Origin: an uncultured Bacilli bacterium
Lineage (GTDB): Bacteria; Bacillota_I; Bacilli_A; RF39; UBA660
Reading direction: 5' to 3'
Length of the DNA stretch: 7,320 nt
Assembly (NCBI GenBank): GCA_947589165.1
Contig: CANQCH010000056.1
Span: 1 to 7,320, forward strand
This document shows, piece by piece, positions 1-5,763 of the stretch. The translations under genes and the position numbers were made by a program. Position 1 is the stretch's first letter, and each line of letters opens with the position of its first letter. A model generated the notes under the pieces. The model did not search any database, had not been told where the DNA came from, and saw nothing but the letters and a program-made list of their open reading frames with translations.

Positions 1-528
1 AAAATTTATAAATATCGGTCGGAATTTATTAATAATATTAATGAAATTATAACGGATGTTTATAAAAGTATTTTTGGAACGGGTAATTTAAAAATTAAAT
101 ATAAATCTACTTATAATCGAACTGAAAAAGAATTACTCGATGTTTACCGCAAATATTATAGTAAAGAAATGGCTATTGGTAAAACTTTAATAGGAATTCA
201 TCATGATGATTTTGAATTTATCTTGGATGATAACAAATTAAAGGAATGGGGTAGTCAAGGCCAAATGAAAAATGCCATTCTTTCCTTTAAAATTGCGGAG
301 ATTAAAATTATTAATGCCATTTTAAAAGAAAATCCAATTTTAATTTTAGATGATTTATTTAGTGAACTAGATGAAGAAAAAATAAATAATATCTTAAATA
401 TTTTAAATAATGAAGTGCAAACATTTATAACAACGACAACTTTAAAAAGTATACCAAAAAAATTAATTGGGCAAAGTGCTATTTACCATGTTGTTAATGG
501 ACAAGTTAAGGAGGAGAAAAATGAATAA
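1..528 (+). CDS. recF: RecF, DNA replication/repair ATPase, C-terminal half (5' end outside window)
   Basis: The frame is open from base 1, so the start lies to the left; 175 residues are visible of a family of about 360-370. RecF is an SMC/Rad50-like ABC ATPase that, with RecO and RecR, loads RecA at single-strand gaps. Fragment residues 65-73 (GIHHDDFEF) match the family's GPHRDD-type motif, residues 85-88 (SQGQ) are the ABC signature, and residues 113-124 (ILILDDLFSELD) are Walker B with the D-loop. Walker A must lie upstream of the window. The first ATG in view (169) is internal, because homologous RecF sequence continues upstream of it. The stop TAA lies 8 bases inside gyrB, as expected for a recF-gyrB operon with translational coupling. 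The signature positions are somewhat diverged (GIHHDD, SQGQMK) but the ATPase residues are kept, so I read it as functional. Confidence 0.93.
   Translation, partial: KIYKYRSEFINNINEIITDVYKSIFGTGNLKIKYKSTYNRTEKELLDVYRKYYSKEMAIGKTLIGIHHDDFEFILDDNKLKEWGSQGQMKNAILSFKIAEIKIINAILKENPILILDDLFSELDEEKINNILNILNNEVQTFITTTTLKSIPKKLIGQSAIYHVVNGQVKEEKNE
508..516 (+). promoter_or_regulatory. Strong Shine-Dalgarno of gyrB, inside recF
   Basis: AAGGAGGAG lies 4 bases before ATG 521, within the last codons of recF. It decides the gyrB start. The in-frame ATG at 467 would add 18 residues (MGKVLFTMLL...) unlike any GyrB and has no comparable SD. Confidence 0.85.
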
Positions 529-2443
529 AGAAACACATTATACTGATAGTGATATCCAAGTTTTAGAAGGTTTGGAAGCAGTCAGAAAACGGCCCGGTAT
601 GTATATTGGAACCACGGGGGAAAAAGGCTTACATCATCTCGTGTGGGAAATTGTGGATAACGCGGTCGATGAAGCTTTAGCTGGTTTTTGTGATGATATT
701 GAAGTTATAATTGATAAAGGTAATATTATTGAAGTTCGAGATGATGGTCGGGGTATGCCGACGGGGATAAACGAAAAAACAGGATTATCAACCATTGAAA
801 CGATATTTACCGTTCTTCATGCCGGTGGTAAATTTGGGGGTGAAGGATATAAAGTATCCGGTGGGCTTCATGGTGTTGGGGCATCGGTGGTTAATGCTTT
901 AAGTGAATGGTTAGAAGTAACCGTATATCGTGATCAAAAAGTTTATTTTCAAAGATTTGAAAATGGTGGCCACCCAACCGAAAGTTTAAAAGTTATTGGC
1001 GAATGTGATGAAAATAGAACAGGGACAACTGTTAGATTTAAACCCGATCCCGATATTTTTCAAGAAACCACAATTTATAACTATGATACGTTATATAAAA
1101 GATTACAAGAAATTTGTTATTTAAATAAAGGGTTAAGAATTAATCTTTATGATAAAAGAGAAGATGAAAAAAGTGATACTTTCCTATATAATGGGGGAAT
1201 TATCGAATATGTCCAAATGCTTAATAAAAATAAGACCCCACTTCATGAAGATATTATTTATTTAGAAGGAACGACTGATGGGATTCAATTAGAAGTTGCT
1301 TGTCAATATAATGATGGTTATATTCCTAACATTTATTCTTATACGAATAATATTAATACTTATGAAGGTGGTACCCACGAAGATGGGGTTAAAAATGCTT
1401 TAACCAGAGTAATTAATAGTTATACAAAAAATGCCAAAATAATTAAAGATAATGATAATAGCCTAACGGGTGATGATGTGCGGGAAGGCTTAACAATGAT
1501 TATTTCTTGTAAACATCCCGATCCTCAATTTGAAGGACAAACAAAAACCAAATTAGGAAACATCGAAGTTCGGAAAATTGCTAATGATATTTTTGGTAAT
1601 GGTTTTGAAAGATATTTATTAGAACATCCGGATATTGCTAAATTAATTGTGGATAAGTGTTTAACGGCTTCAAGAGCGCGGATTGCTGCGAAAAAAGCCC
1701 GGGAAATGACGAGAAAAAGTGACTTGGATACCCATGTTTCTTTTGGGGGTAAATTAGTAGATTGCCAAGAAAAAGATCCAACAACATGTGAAATATTCCT
1801 AGTCGAAGGGGATAGTGCCGGTGGTTCGGCCATTAAAGGTCGCGACAGTATGCATCAAGCAATTTTGCCATTAAAAGGTAAAATTTTAAATGTGGAAAAA
1901 GCGCGACTTGATCGGGCATTAAGTAATGATGAAATAAGAACTATAATCACGGCTTTTGGCACCGGAATTGGCCAAGAATTTGATATTGATAAATTAAGAT
2001 ACGATAAAATAATTATCATGACCGATGCCGATGTCGATGGCGATCATATTAGAGTTTTATTATTAACTTTATTTTACCGTTTCTTCCGACAAATAGTGGA
2101 ACAAGGTCATGTTTATGCGGCTCAACCACCGCTTTATTGTATAAAGCATGGTAAAACGATTAAGTATGTTTTAGATGATGATGAAAAGGATGCTTATATT
2201 GCCAAATTACAAGAAAAAAATACGAATTATGTTTTACTTCGGATGAAAGGTTTAGGGGAAATGGATCCCGAAGAACTAAATGAAACAACGATGGATATTA
2301 ATAAAAGAATATTAAGAAGAATAACGGTTGATGATATTATTGCCGCGGATGCTGCCTTTAATAAATTAATGGGTGAAGAAGTTGAACCAAGACGAAAATT
2401 TATTGAAGATAACGCTCGTTATGCGACAAACTTAGATATTTAG
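521..2443 (+). CDS. gyrB: DNA gyrase subunit B
   Basis: GyrB, 640 residues, close to the 638 of Bacillus subtilis. It is the ATPase subunit of the GyrA2GyrB2 enzyme that introduces negative supercoils into DNA. The GHKL ATPase domain is intact: E43, N47 and D50 in the VWEIVDNAVDEAL helix, DDGRGMP at 74-80, the GGLHGVGASVVNAL lid at 114-127, R137 (equivalent to the coumarin-contact Arg136 of E. coli), and the QTKTKLGN loop at 340-347. The TOPRIM domain has E429 in VEGDSAGGSA and the metal-binding D502, D504 and D506 in MTDADVDGD. The C-terminus ends VEPRRKFIEDNARYATNLDI, as in Gram-positive GyrB, with no large insertion. The tail motif reads LRMKGLGEMDPEELNETTMD (from 573), with M and N where the family usually has Y/F and W. 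Stop is TAG. The gene lies between recF and gyrA with essentially no spacers, so operon expression is inferred. Pairing with a gyrA that has a GyrA box rules out ParE. Confidence 0.98.
   Translation: MNKETHYTDSDIQVLEGLEAVRKRPGMYIGTTGEKGLHHLVWEIVDNAVDEALAGFCDDIEVIIDKGNIIEVRDDGRGMPTGINEKTGLSTIETIFTVLHAGGKFGGEGYKVSGGLHGVGASVVNALSEWLEVTVYRDQKVYFQRFENGGHPTESLKVIGECDENRTGTTVRFKPDPDIFQETTIYNYDTLYKRLQEICYLNKGLRINLYDKREDEKSDTFLYNGGIIEYVQMLNKNKTPLHEDIIYLEGTTDGIQLEVACQYNDGYIPNIYSYTNNINTYEGGTHEDGVKNALTRVINSYTKNAKIIKDNDNSLTGDDVREGLTMIISCKHPDPQFEGQTKTKLGNIEVRKIANDIFGNGFERYLLEHPDIAKLIVDKCLTASRARIAAKKAREMTRKSDLDTHVSFGGKLVDCQEKDPTTCEIFLVEGDSAGGSAIKGRDSMHQAILPLKGKILNVEKARLDRALSNDEIRTIITAFGTGIGQEFDIDKLRYDKIIIMTDADVDGDHIRVLLLTLFYRFFRQIVEQGHVYAAQPPLYCIKHGKTIKYVLDDDEKDAYIAKLQEKNTNYVLLRMKGLGEMDPEELNETTMDINKRILRRITVDDIIAADAAFNKLMGEEVEPRRKFIEDNARYATNLDI
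652..660 (-). other. Perfect DnaA-box match inside gyrB (copy 1)
   Basis: TGTGGATAA, the reverse complement of TTATCCACA. It falls on the codons for I44-V45-D46-N47 of the GyrB active-site helix, so protein constraint alone could explain it. A weaker match (TGTGGGAAA, 642-650) lies next to it. Functional binding is not shown. Confidence 0.25.
1648..1656 (-). other. Perfect DnaA-box match inside gyrB (copy 2)
   Basis: A second exact TGTGGATAA, on codons for I-V-D-K (codons 376-379). Same orientation as copy 1, about 1 kb away. It may be chance. Confidence 0.2.
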
Positions 2444-2447
2444 GAGG
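2441..2447 (+). promoter_or_regulatory. gyrA Shine-Dalgarno fused to gyrB stop codon
   Basis: TAGGAGG: the TAG is the gyrB stop, and AGGAGG (2442-2447) lies 5 T's before the gyrA ATG at 2453. Ribosomes finishing gyrB stop on the gyrA initiation site, which favours coupled, balanced synthesis of the two subunits. It also fixes the gyrA start. Confidence 0.85.
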
Positions 2448-2452
2448 TTTTT

Positions 2453-4996
2453 ATGGACGAAGAAAAGAATGTTGAAACTGAAGAAACAGTTGAAGAAAAT
2501 GATATCGATACAAATGATGTCGAAATAGAAACCGAACATAAAGATCGTTTAGCTTTAAATAACATTGTTGAAGAAATTGAAAATTCCTTTTTAAATTATT
2601 CAATGAGTGTTATAACATCAAGAGCTTTACCTGATTTACGAGATGGTTTAAAACCTGTGCATCGCCGTATTTTATTCGATATGTTAGAAAATGGCTTAAC
2701 CCCCGATAAACAACATCGAAAAAGTGCCACGATAGTCGGGGATGTTATGGGTAAATATCACCCTCATGGTGACTCTTCCATTTATGAAGCCATGGTTAGA
2801 ATGGCTCAAGATTTTAACTATCGATATATGTTAGTTGATGGCCATGGTAACTTTGGTAACATCGCCGGTTCCGGTGCCGCGGCTTATCGTTATACGGAAG
2901 CAAGACTTGCTAAAATATCAATGGAATTATTACGGGATATTAATAAAAATACGGTTGATTTTAATTATAATTATGATGATACCAGACAAGAACCTGCGGT
3001 TTTACCAAGCCGTTTTCCGAATATTTTAGTTAATGGTACAATGGGTATTGCCGTTGGGATGGCCACTAATATTCCACCTCATAATTTAGGGGAAGTTATC
3101 GATGGTTGTATCGCGGTAATTGATAATCCGGACATTGAAACAATTGAGTTAATGCAATATGTTAAAGGACCTGATTTTCCAACGGGTGGGATTATTCTTG
3201 GTAATTCGGGAATAAAACAAGCTTATGAAACGGGCCGAGGTTCAATTACAATTCGGAGTAAAGCGACAATTGAAGAAAAAAATGGTCGCCAATATATTGT
3301 AGTTGATGAAGTACCATACGGTGTAAATACCGAAGAATTAAAAAATAAAGTTGCGGATTTAGTTCATAGTAAGGTTTTAGAAGGTATTTCTGATTATCAT
3401 ACGGATTTAAAAAATGGCGTAAAAATAACCATTACTTTAAAAAAGGATGCTAATGCTCAAGTAGTTTTAAATAATTTATATAAACATACCGCTTTTCAAA
3501 GTAATTTTGGCATCATTTTCTTAATGCTAGATCATGGAGTGCCAAGAACTTTAGGCTTAAAAGATATTTTATGTAAATATGTTGATCATCAAAGAGAAGT
3601 AATCATCCGTCGGACCAAATTTGACTTAGATAAAGATGAAAAACGCGTTCATATTTTAGAAGGTTTAAAAATTGCTTTAGATAATATTGATGAAGTAATT
3701 AAAATTATTCGTGGCGCTTTAGATGATGAAGAAGCAAAAACTAAATTAATGGCGAAATTTGGCTTAAGTGAAGCTCAAACTATGGCTATTTTAGAAATGC
3801 GTCTACGGCGGTTAACTGGTTTAGAAAGAGATAAAATTGAATCTGAATTAGCGGAATTATTAAAAGAAATTGATGAATTACGAGCTTTACTTGCTGATCC
3901 AAAGAAAATTGATGCGGTTATTAAAGATGAATTAACCGAAATTAAGAATAAATATGGTGATGAAAGAAGAACAAAAATTGATTTAACGGCTGTTGATTAT
4001 ATTGAAGATGAATCGTTAATTCCAAATGAAGATGTTCTAGTTGTTTTAACGGATAAAGGCTATATTAAACGGACAACTTCCGATACATTTAAAGCCCAAA
4101 GACGTGGTGGTAAAGGAATTAAAGGTATGACAACAAATGATGATGATTTTGTTAAAACTATGCTTAACCTTAATAGTCATGATTACGTTATGTTCTTTAC
4201 GAACAAAGGTAAAGTTTATCGGATGAAAGGTTATGAAATACCGGAATTCTCACGGCAATCTAAAGGCTTACCAGTTATTAACTTATTACCTTTAGAAAAA
4301 GATGAAATTATTAACTCAATTATTAACTATAATAATAGTGAAGAAGCTAAATATTTGCTATTTGCAACGAAAAAGGGTGTAGTAAAACGGACGGCTTTAC
4401 CAGAATTTGATAATATCCGTACTAGTGGTAAAAAATGTATTACCTTACATCCTAATGATGAATTAATCGCCGTAACTAAAACAACTGGCAATAATTTAGT
4501 GTTATTAGGTTCTAGCGCCGGGCGCATGGTTAAATTTAAAGAGTCTGATATTAGAATCATGGGTCGGACTGCCAGTGGGGTTAGAGGCATTAGTTTAGGT
4601 GATGCCGAATGCATTTGTTGTGAAATTGTTAATGAAGAAGACACCATTTTGTTAGTAACCGAAAAGGGTTATGGAAAACAAACAAAAGTTTGTGATTTTA
4701 GAGAAACAAAACGCGGTAGTAAAGGGGTTAAAGCTCTAAATATCACCGAAAAGAATGGATCTATAATTGATGCATCCGTTAGTCAAGATAATAAAGATAT
4801 TGTTATAATGACTAACTTTGGTATGACAATGCGAATGCCATTAACTCAAGTTAATACACTAGGCCGCAATGCTCAGGGAGTTAAATTGATCAACTTAAAA
4901 GATAAACAAAAAGTATCATCATTTAGTTTAGTTGATCACGAAGAACCAGAAGAAGAACAATCTGATGATCAATTAGAAGAAAAAACAGAAAATTAA
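2453..4996 (+). CDS. gyrA: DNA gyrase subunit A
   Basis: GyrA, 847 residues, the DNA cleavage/religation and wrapping subunit of gyrase. After an acidic leader (residues 1-30, 14 Asp/Glu) comes the winged-helix core: ALPDLRDGLKPVHRR (58-72), KYHPHGDSSIYE (101-112) and the catalytic R146-Y147 in YRYTEARL. Ser108 and Glu112 correspond to E. coli Ser83 and Asp87, a quinolone-sensitive wild-type-like state. A coiled-coil/tower section follows, with MRLRRLTGLERDKIESELAE near 450. The GyrA box QRRGGKG is at 549-555 and opens the six-bladed C-terminal pinwheel, which separates it from ParC. The protein ends in a second acidic tail (last 20 residues, 11 Asp/Glu). Oddities: the loop before the catalytic Tyr reads NIAGSGAAAYRYTEAR, where most GyrA have a GDxAAAMRYTEAR-type sequence. 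Stop TAA is followed after 9 bases by the terminator/parS palindrome. Confidence 0.98.
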   Translation: MDEEKNVETEETVEENDIDTNDVEIETEHKDRLALNNIVEEIENSFLNYSMSVITSRALPDLRDGLKPVHRRILFDMLENGLTPDKQHRKSATIVGDVMGKYHPHGDSSIYEAMVRMAQDFNYRYMLVDGHGNFGNIAGSGAAAYRYTEARLAKISMELLRDINKNTVDFNYNYDDTRQEPAVLPSRFPNILVNGTMGIAVGMATNIPPHNLGEVIDGCIAVIDNPDIETIELMQYVKGPDFPTGGIILGNSGIKQAYETGRGSITIRSKATIEEKNGRQYIVVDEVPYGVNTEELKNKVADLVHSKVLEGISDYHTDLKNGVKITITLKKDANAQVVLNNLYKHTAFQSNFGIIFLMLDHGVPRTLGLKDILCKYVDHQREVIIRRTKFDLDKDEKRVHILEGLKIALDNIDEVIKIIRGALDDEEAKTKLMAKFGLSEAQTMAILEMRLRRLTGLERDKIESELAELLKEIDELRALLADPKKIDAVIKDELTEIKNKYGDERRTKIDLTAVDYIEDESLIPNEDVLVVLTDKGYIKRTTSDTFKAQRRGGKGIKGMTTNDDDFVKTMLNLNSHDYVMFFTNKGKVYRMKGYEIPEFSRQSKGLPVINLLPLEKDEIINSIINYNNSEEAKYLLFATKKGVVKRTALPEFDNIRTSGKKCITLHPNDELIAVTKTTGNNLVLLGSSAGRMVKFKESDIRIMGRTASGVRGISLGDAECICCEIVNEEDTILLVTEKGYGKQTKVCDFRETKRGSKGVKALNITEKNGSIIDASVSQDNKDIVIMTNFGMTMRMPLTQVNTLGRNAQGVKLINLKDKQKVSSFSLVDHEEPEEEQSDDQLEEKTEN

Positions 4997-5005
4997 AAAC
5001 AATTT

Positions 5006-5037
5006 AAAGCAATGTTTCACGTGAAACATTGCTTTTT
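5006..5037 (+). terminator. Rho-independent terminator of the recF-gyrB-gyrA operon, built on parS
   Basis: A perfect 30-bp palindrome (5006-5035) starts 9 bases after the gyrA stop, with left arm AAAGCAATGTTTCAC. The RNA could form a 13-bp stem with an ACGT loop, and its 3' side runs into TTTTT (5033-5037). Position, stem and T-run fit an intrinsic terminator. The centre is a full parS site. Being symmetric it could also act on the other strand, but no gene converges here. Confidence 0.8.
5013..5028. other. parS site 1 (ParB/Spo0J binding)
   Basis: TGTTTCACGTGAAACA matches the conserved chromosomal parS consensus TGTTNCACGTGAAACA at every position. ParB/Spo0J dimers load here as CTP-dependent clamps and spread, recruiting SMC and directing origin segregation with ParA/Soj. 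It lies just downstream of gyrA, consistent with the usual origin-proximal clustering. The site forms the core of the gyrA terminator. Confidence 0.92.
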
Positions 5038-5196
5038 AATATTTAAAACTAATTATGATTAAAAAATTTTTTTAAATAGTATTAAAACACAATAACTAAA
5101 TTTAAATAATATGAATACGTCAAATAATGAAACAAAGATAAAAAATATTTAATATTTATATACGAATTATAAAAAAACAAATTATTGATTAGTTGC

Positions 5197-5219
5197 CAAA
5201 TTTCAATAAATTTGTTTTT
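5197..5219 (+). terminator. Weak terminator-like hairpin in the spacer
   Basis: CAAATTT and AAATTTG arms flank a CAAT loop, followed by TTTTT (5215-5219). The stem has only two G-C pairs and no gene precedes it directly. It may be a secondary stop for read-through from gyrA, or chance in AT-rich DNA. Confidence 0.25.
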
Positions 5220-5225
5220 CATTAA

Positions 5226-5253
5226 AATAGTATAAACAATTTATAAAGTCAAA
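5226..5253. repeat. 28-bp direct repeat, copy 1
   Basis: Starts AATAG, with core ATAAACAATTTATAAAGTC, and ends AAA. It matches copy 2 at 27 of 28 positions; the difference is T/A at base 6. It contains an inverted repeat TATAAA-CAA-TTTATA (5231-5245), as might suit a dimeric DNA-binding protein. Function unknown. Confidence 0.8.
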
Positions 5254-5335
5254 CTGTATAAATATTAAGAAATAAAATGATAGACTATGTTATTATTAAG
5301 ATTTGTTATGCATCAATAATGCTCAATAATATATA

Positions 5336-5351
5336 TGTTTCACGTGAAACA
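5336..5351. other. parS site 2 (ParB/Spo0J binding)
   Basis: TGTTTCACGTGAAACA, identical to parS 1 and 323 bp away centre to centre. The flanking palindrome extends only one more pair each side and has no T-run, so this copy is a plain partition site and not a terminator. Confidence 0.9.
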
Positions 5352-5480
5352 TTAAAAATATCATCACACAACAAAATTAAACAATATAGTAAAAAAATAT
5401 GTTGTAATTAGTAATATTATTATCTTTAATTTAACGTTTTAAGAAAAAAACAATGATACTTTTTTACATTCTTGTAAAAG

Positions 5481-5508
5481 AATAGAATAAACAATTTATA
5501 AAGTCAAA
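5481..5508. repeat. 28-bp direct repeat, copy 2
   Basis: Starts AATAG and shares the core ATAAACAATTTATAAAGTC and AAA end with copy 1, 255 bp downstream of it in the same orientation. The internal inverted repeat is ATAAA-CAA-TTTAT. Identity stops sharply at the right end, where ACTGTATA in copy 1 becomes TTAATCTT here. This suggests a conserved unit rather than a longer decayed duplication. Confidence 0.8.
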
Positions 5509-5602
5509 TTAATCTTTATATGTTAGAAAATATTGTACTAATAAATAATTTCTAATGTTTTATTGTGAACTATAGATATTTAAATGAAATATAGCATCTA
5601 AT

Positions 5603-5616
5603 AAAAAAAAAAAAAA
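5603..5616. repeat. A14 homopolymer tract
   Basis: Fourteen consecutive A's, centred about 60 bases before the presumed SRP RNA transcription start. The position is near that of a distal UP element, which may boost the promoter. Its length could be unstable between cells. Confidence 0.5.
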
Positions 5617-5634
5617 TGTTCGTAAAATAAAAAC

Positions 5635-5663
5635 TTGCAATAGAACATACTTTTTGCTATTAT
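5635..5663 (+). promoter_or_regulatory. SigA-type promoter of the SRP RNA (extended -10)
   Basis: -35 TTGCAA (5635-5640), a 17-bp spacer, and -10 TATTAT (5658-5663) preceded by TGC, giving an extended -10. Transcription would begin near G5669-G5671, exactly where the SRP RNA closing stem begins. This is the only promoter visible before tadA. Confidence 0.75.
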
Positions 5664-5669
5664 ATAAAG

Positions 5670-5746
5670 GTGCAACAAACATATTGTAATTTGGTCAGAA
5701 TCGGAAGATAGCAGCCACGTCAATCTCTGTTTGTGTGCACTTTTTT
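5670..5746 (+). ncRNA. ffs: Small signal recognition particle RNA (4.5S/scRNA type)
   Basis: The RNA of the signal recognition particle, which binds Ffh and targets membrane and secreted proteins to FtsY at the membrane. The conserved domain IV is visible: GGTCAG (5693-5698), GGAA tetraloop (5703-5706) and GCAGCC (5711-5716), as in E. coli 4.5S RNA. Pairs below the tetraloop are C5702-G5707, U5701-A5708 and A5700-U5709. The last two differ from E. coli (C-G, U-A) but stay paired, which supports a real RNA. Further helices are A5683-G5686 with C5721-U5724, C5676-A5681 with U5728-G5733, and G5670-A5674 with U5736-C5740. At roughly 71-77 nt it is the minimal Alu-less form, well below the 270-nt scRNA of Bacillus subtilis. 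The nearness of tadA and dnaX matches the Bacillus neighbourhood. Confidence 0.9.
5728..5746 (+). terminator. SRP RNA 3' end and T6 terminator
   Basis: The 3' arm of the SRP RNA closing helix (TGTTTG-TG-TGCAC, to 5740) runs straight into TTTTTT (5741-5746), so the RNA serves as its own intrinsic terminator. The stem has an asymmetric bulge and is AT-rich, so some read-through into tadA is plausible. Confidence 0.65.
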
Positions 5747-5763
5747 AATTTTGGAGTGATTTT

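Larger units (their letters stand above)
5038..5634. other. AT-rich gene-free spacer with parS and repeats
   Basis: About 600 bases with no convincing gene. Sample 60-base lines contain only 6-10 G+C. The longest ORF I noticed is 44 codons (5277-5411). It spans parS 2, lacks a good ribosome binding site and resembles no family I know, so I do not call it. The stretch contains parS 2, two copies of a 28-bp repeat, a near-perfect A6T7 palindrome (5061-5073) suggestive of bent or easily melted DNA, a near-tandem 10-bp duplication (CATCAATAAT/GCTCAATAAT, 5311-5330) just before parS 2, and an A14 tract. No consensus DnaA box is present. I infer a partition or nucleoid-organising spacer rather than oriC. 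Confidence 0.6.

Noticed and set aside
467..520. Upstream in-frame ATG that would lengthen GyrB by 18 residues
   Set aside because: No good SD, sequence unlike GyrB, and it lies within recF. ATG 521 has a strong SD and the family-typical N-terminus.
1525..1833. Minus-strand open frame of 102 codons inside gyrB
   Set aside because: Antisense to the conserved region running into the TOPRIM domain; no recognisable protein or SD. A shadow of gyrB.
2835..3029. Plus-strand 64-codon frame inside gyrA
   Set aside because: Overlaps the catalytic core of gyrA in another frame; low-complexity product with no family resemblance.
3439..3445. A AAA AAG frameshift heptamer in gyrA
   Set aside because: In frame but with no stop right after in the -1 frame and no reason for a truncated GyrA. 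It shows the motif arises by chance in this genome.
4327..4647. Minus-strand 106-codon frame inside gyrA
   Set aside because: Antisense to the GyrA pinwheel; no recognisable domain.
5277..5411. 44-codon ORF (MIDYVIIKICYASIM...) across parS 2
   Set aside because: No clear ribosome binding site, codon use unlike the real genes, no known family, and it runs through a functional DNA site. Long for such AT-rich DNA, so worth a look in relatives, but not supported here.
5462..5480. TTTTACA/TGTAAAA hairpin before repeat copy 2
   Set aside because: Short, almost all A-T stem without a T-run; expected by chance in this composition. It does not match the hairpin before copy 1.
5038..5634. Spacer as the replication origin (oriC)
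   Set aside because: AT-rich and origin-proximal, but I find no TTATCCACA cluster and no dnaA/dnaN next to it. The known Firmicute origins lie on the other side of recF, near dnaA.
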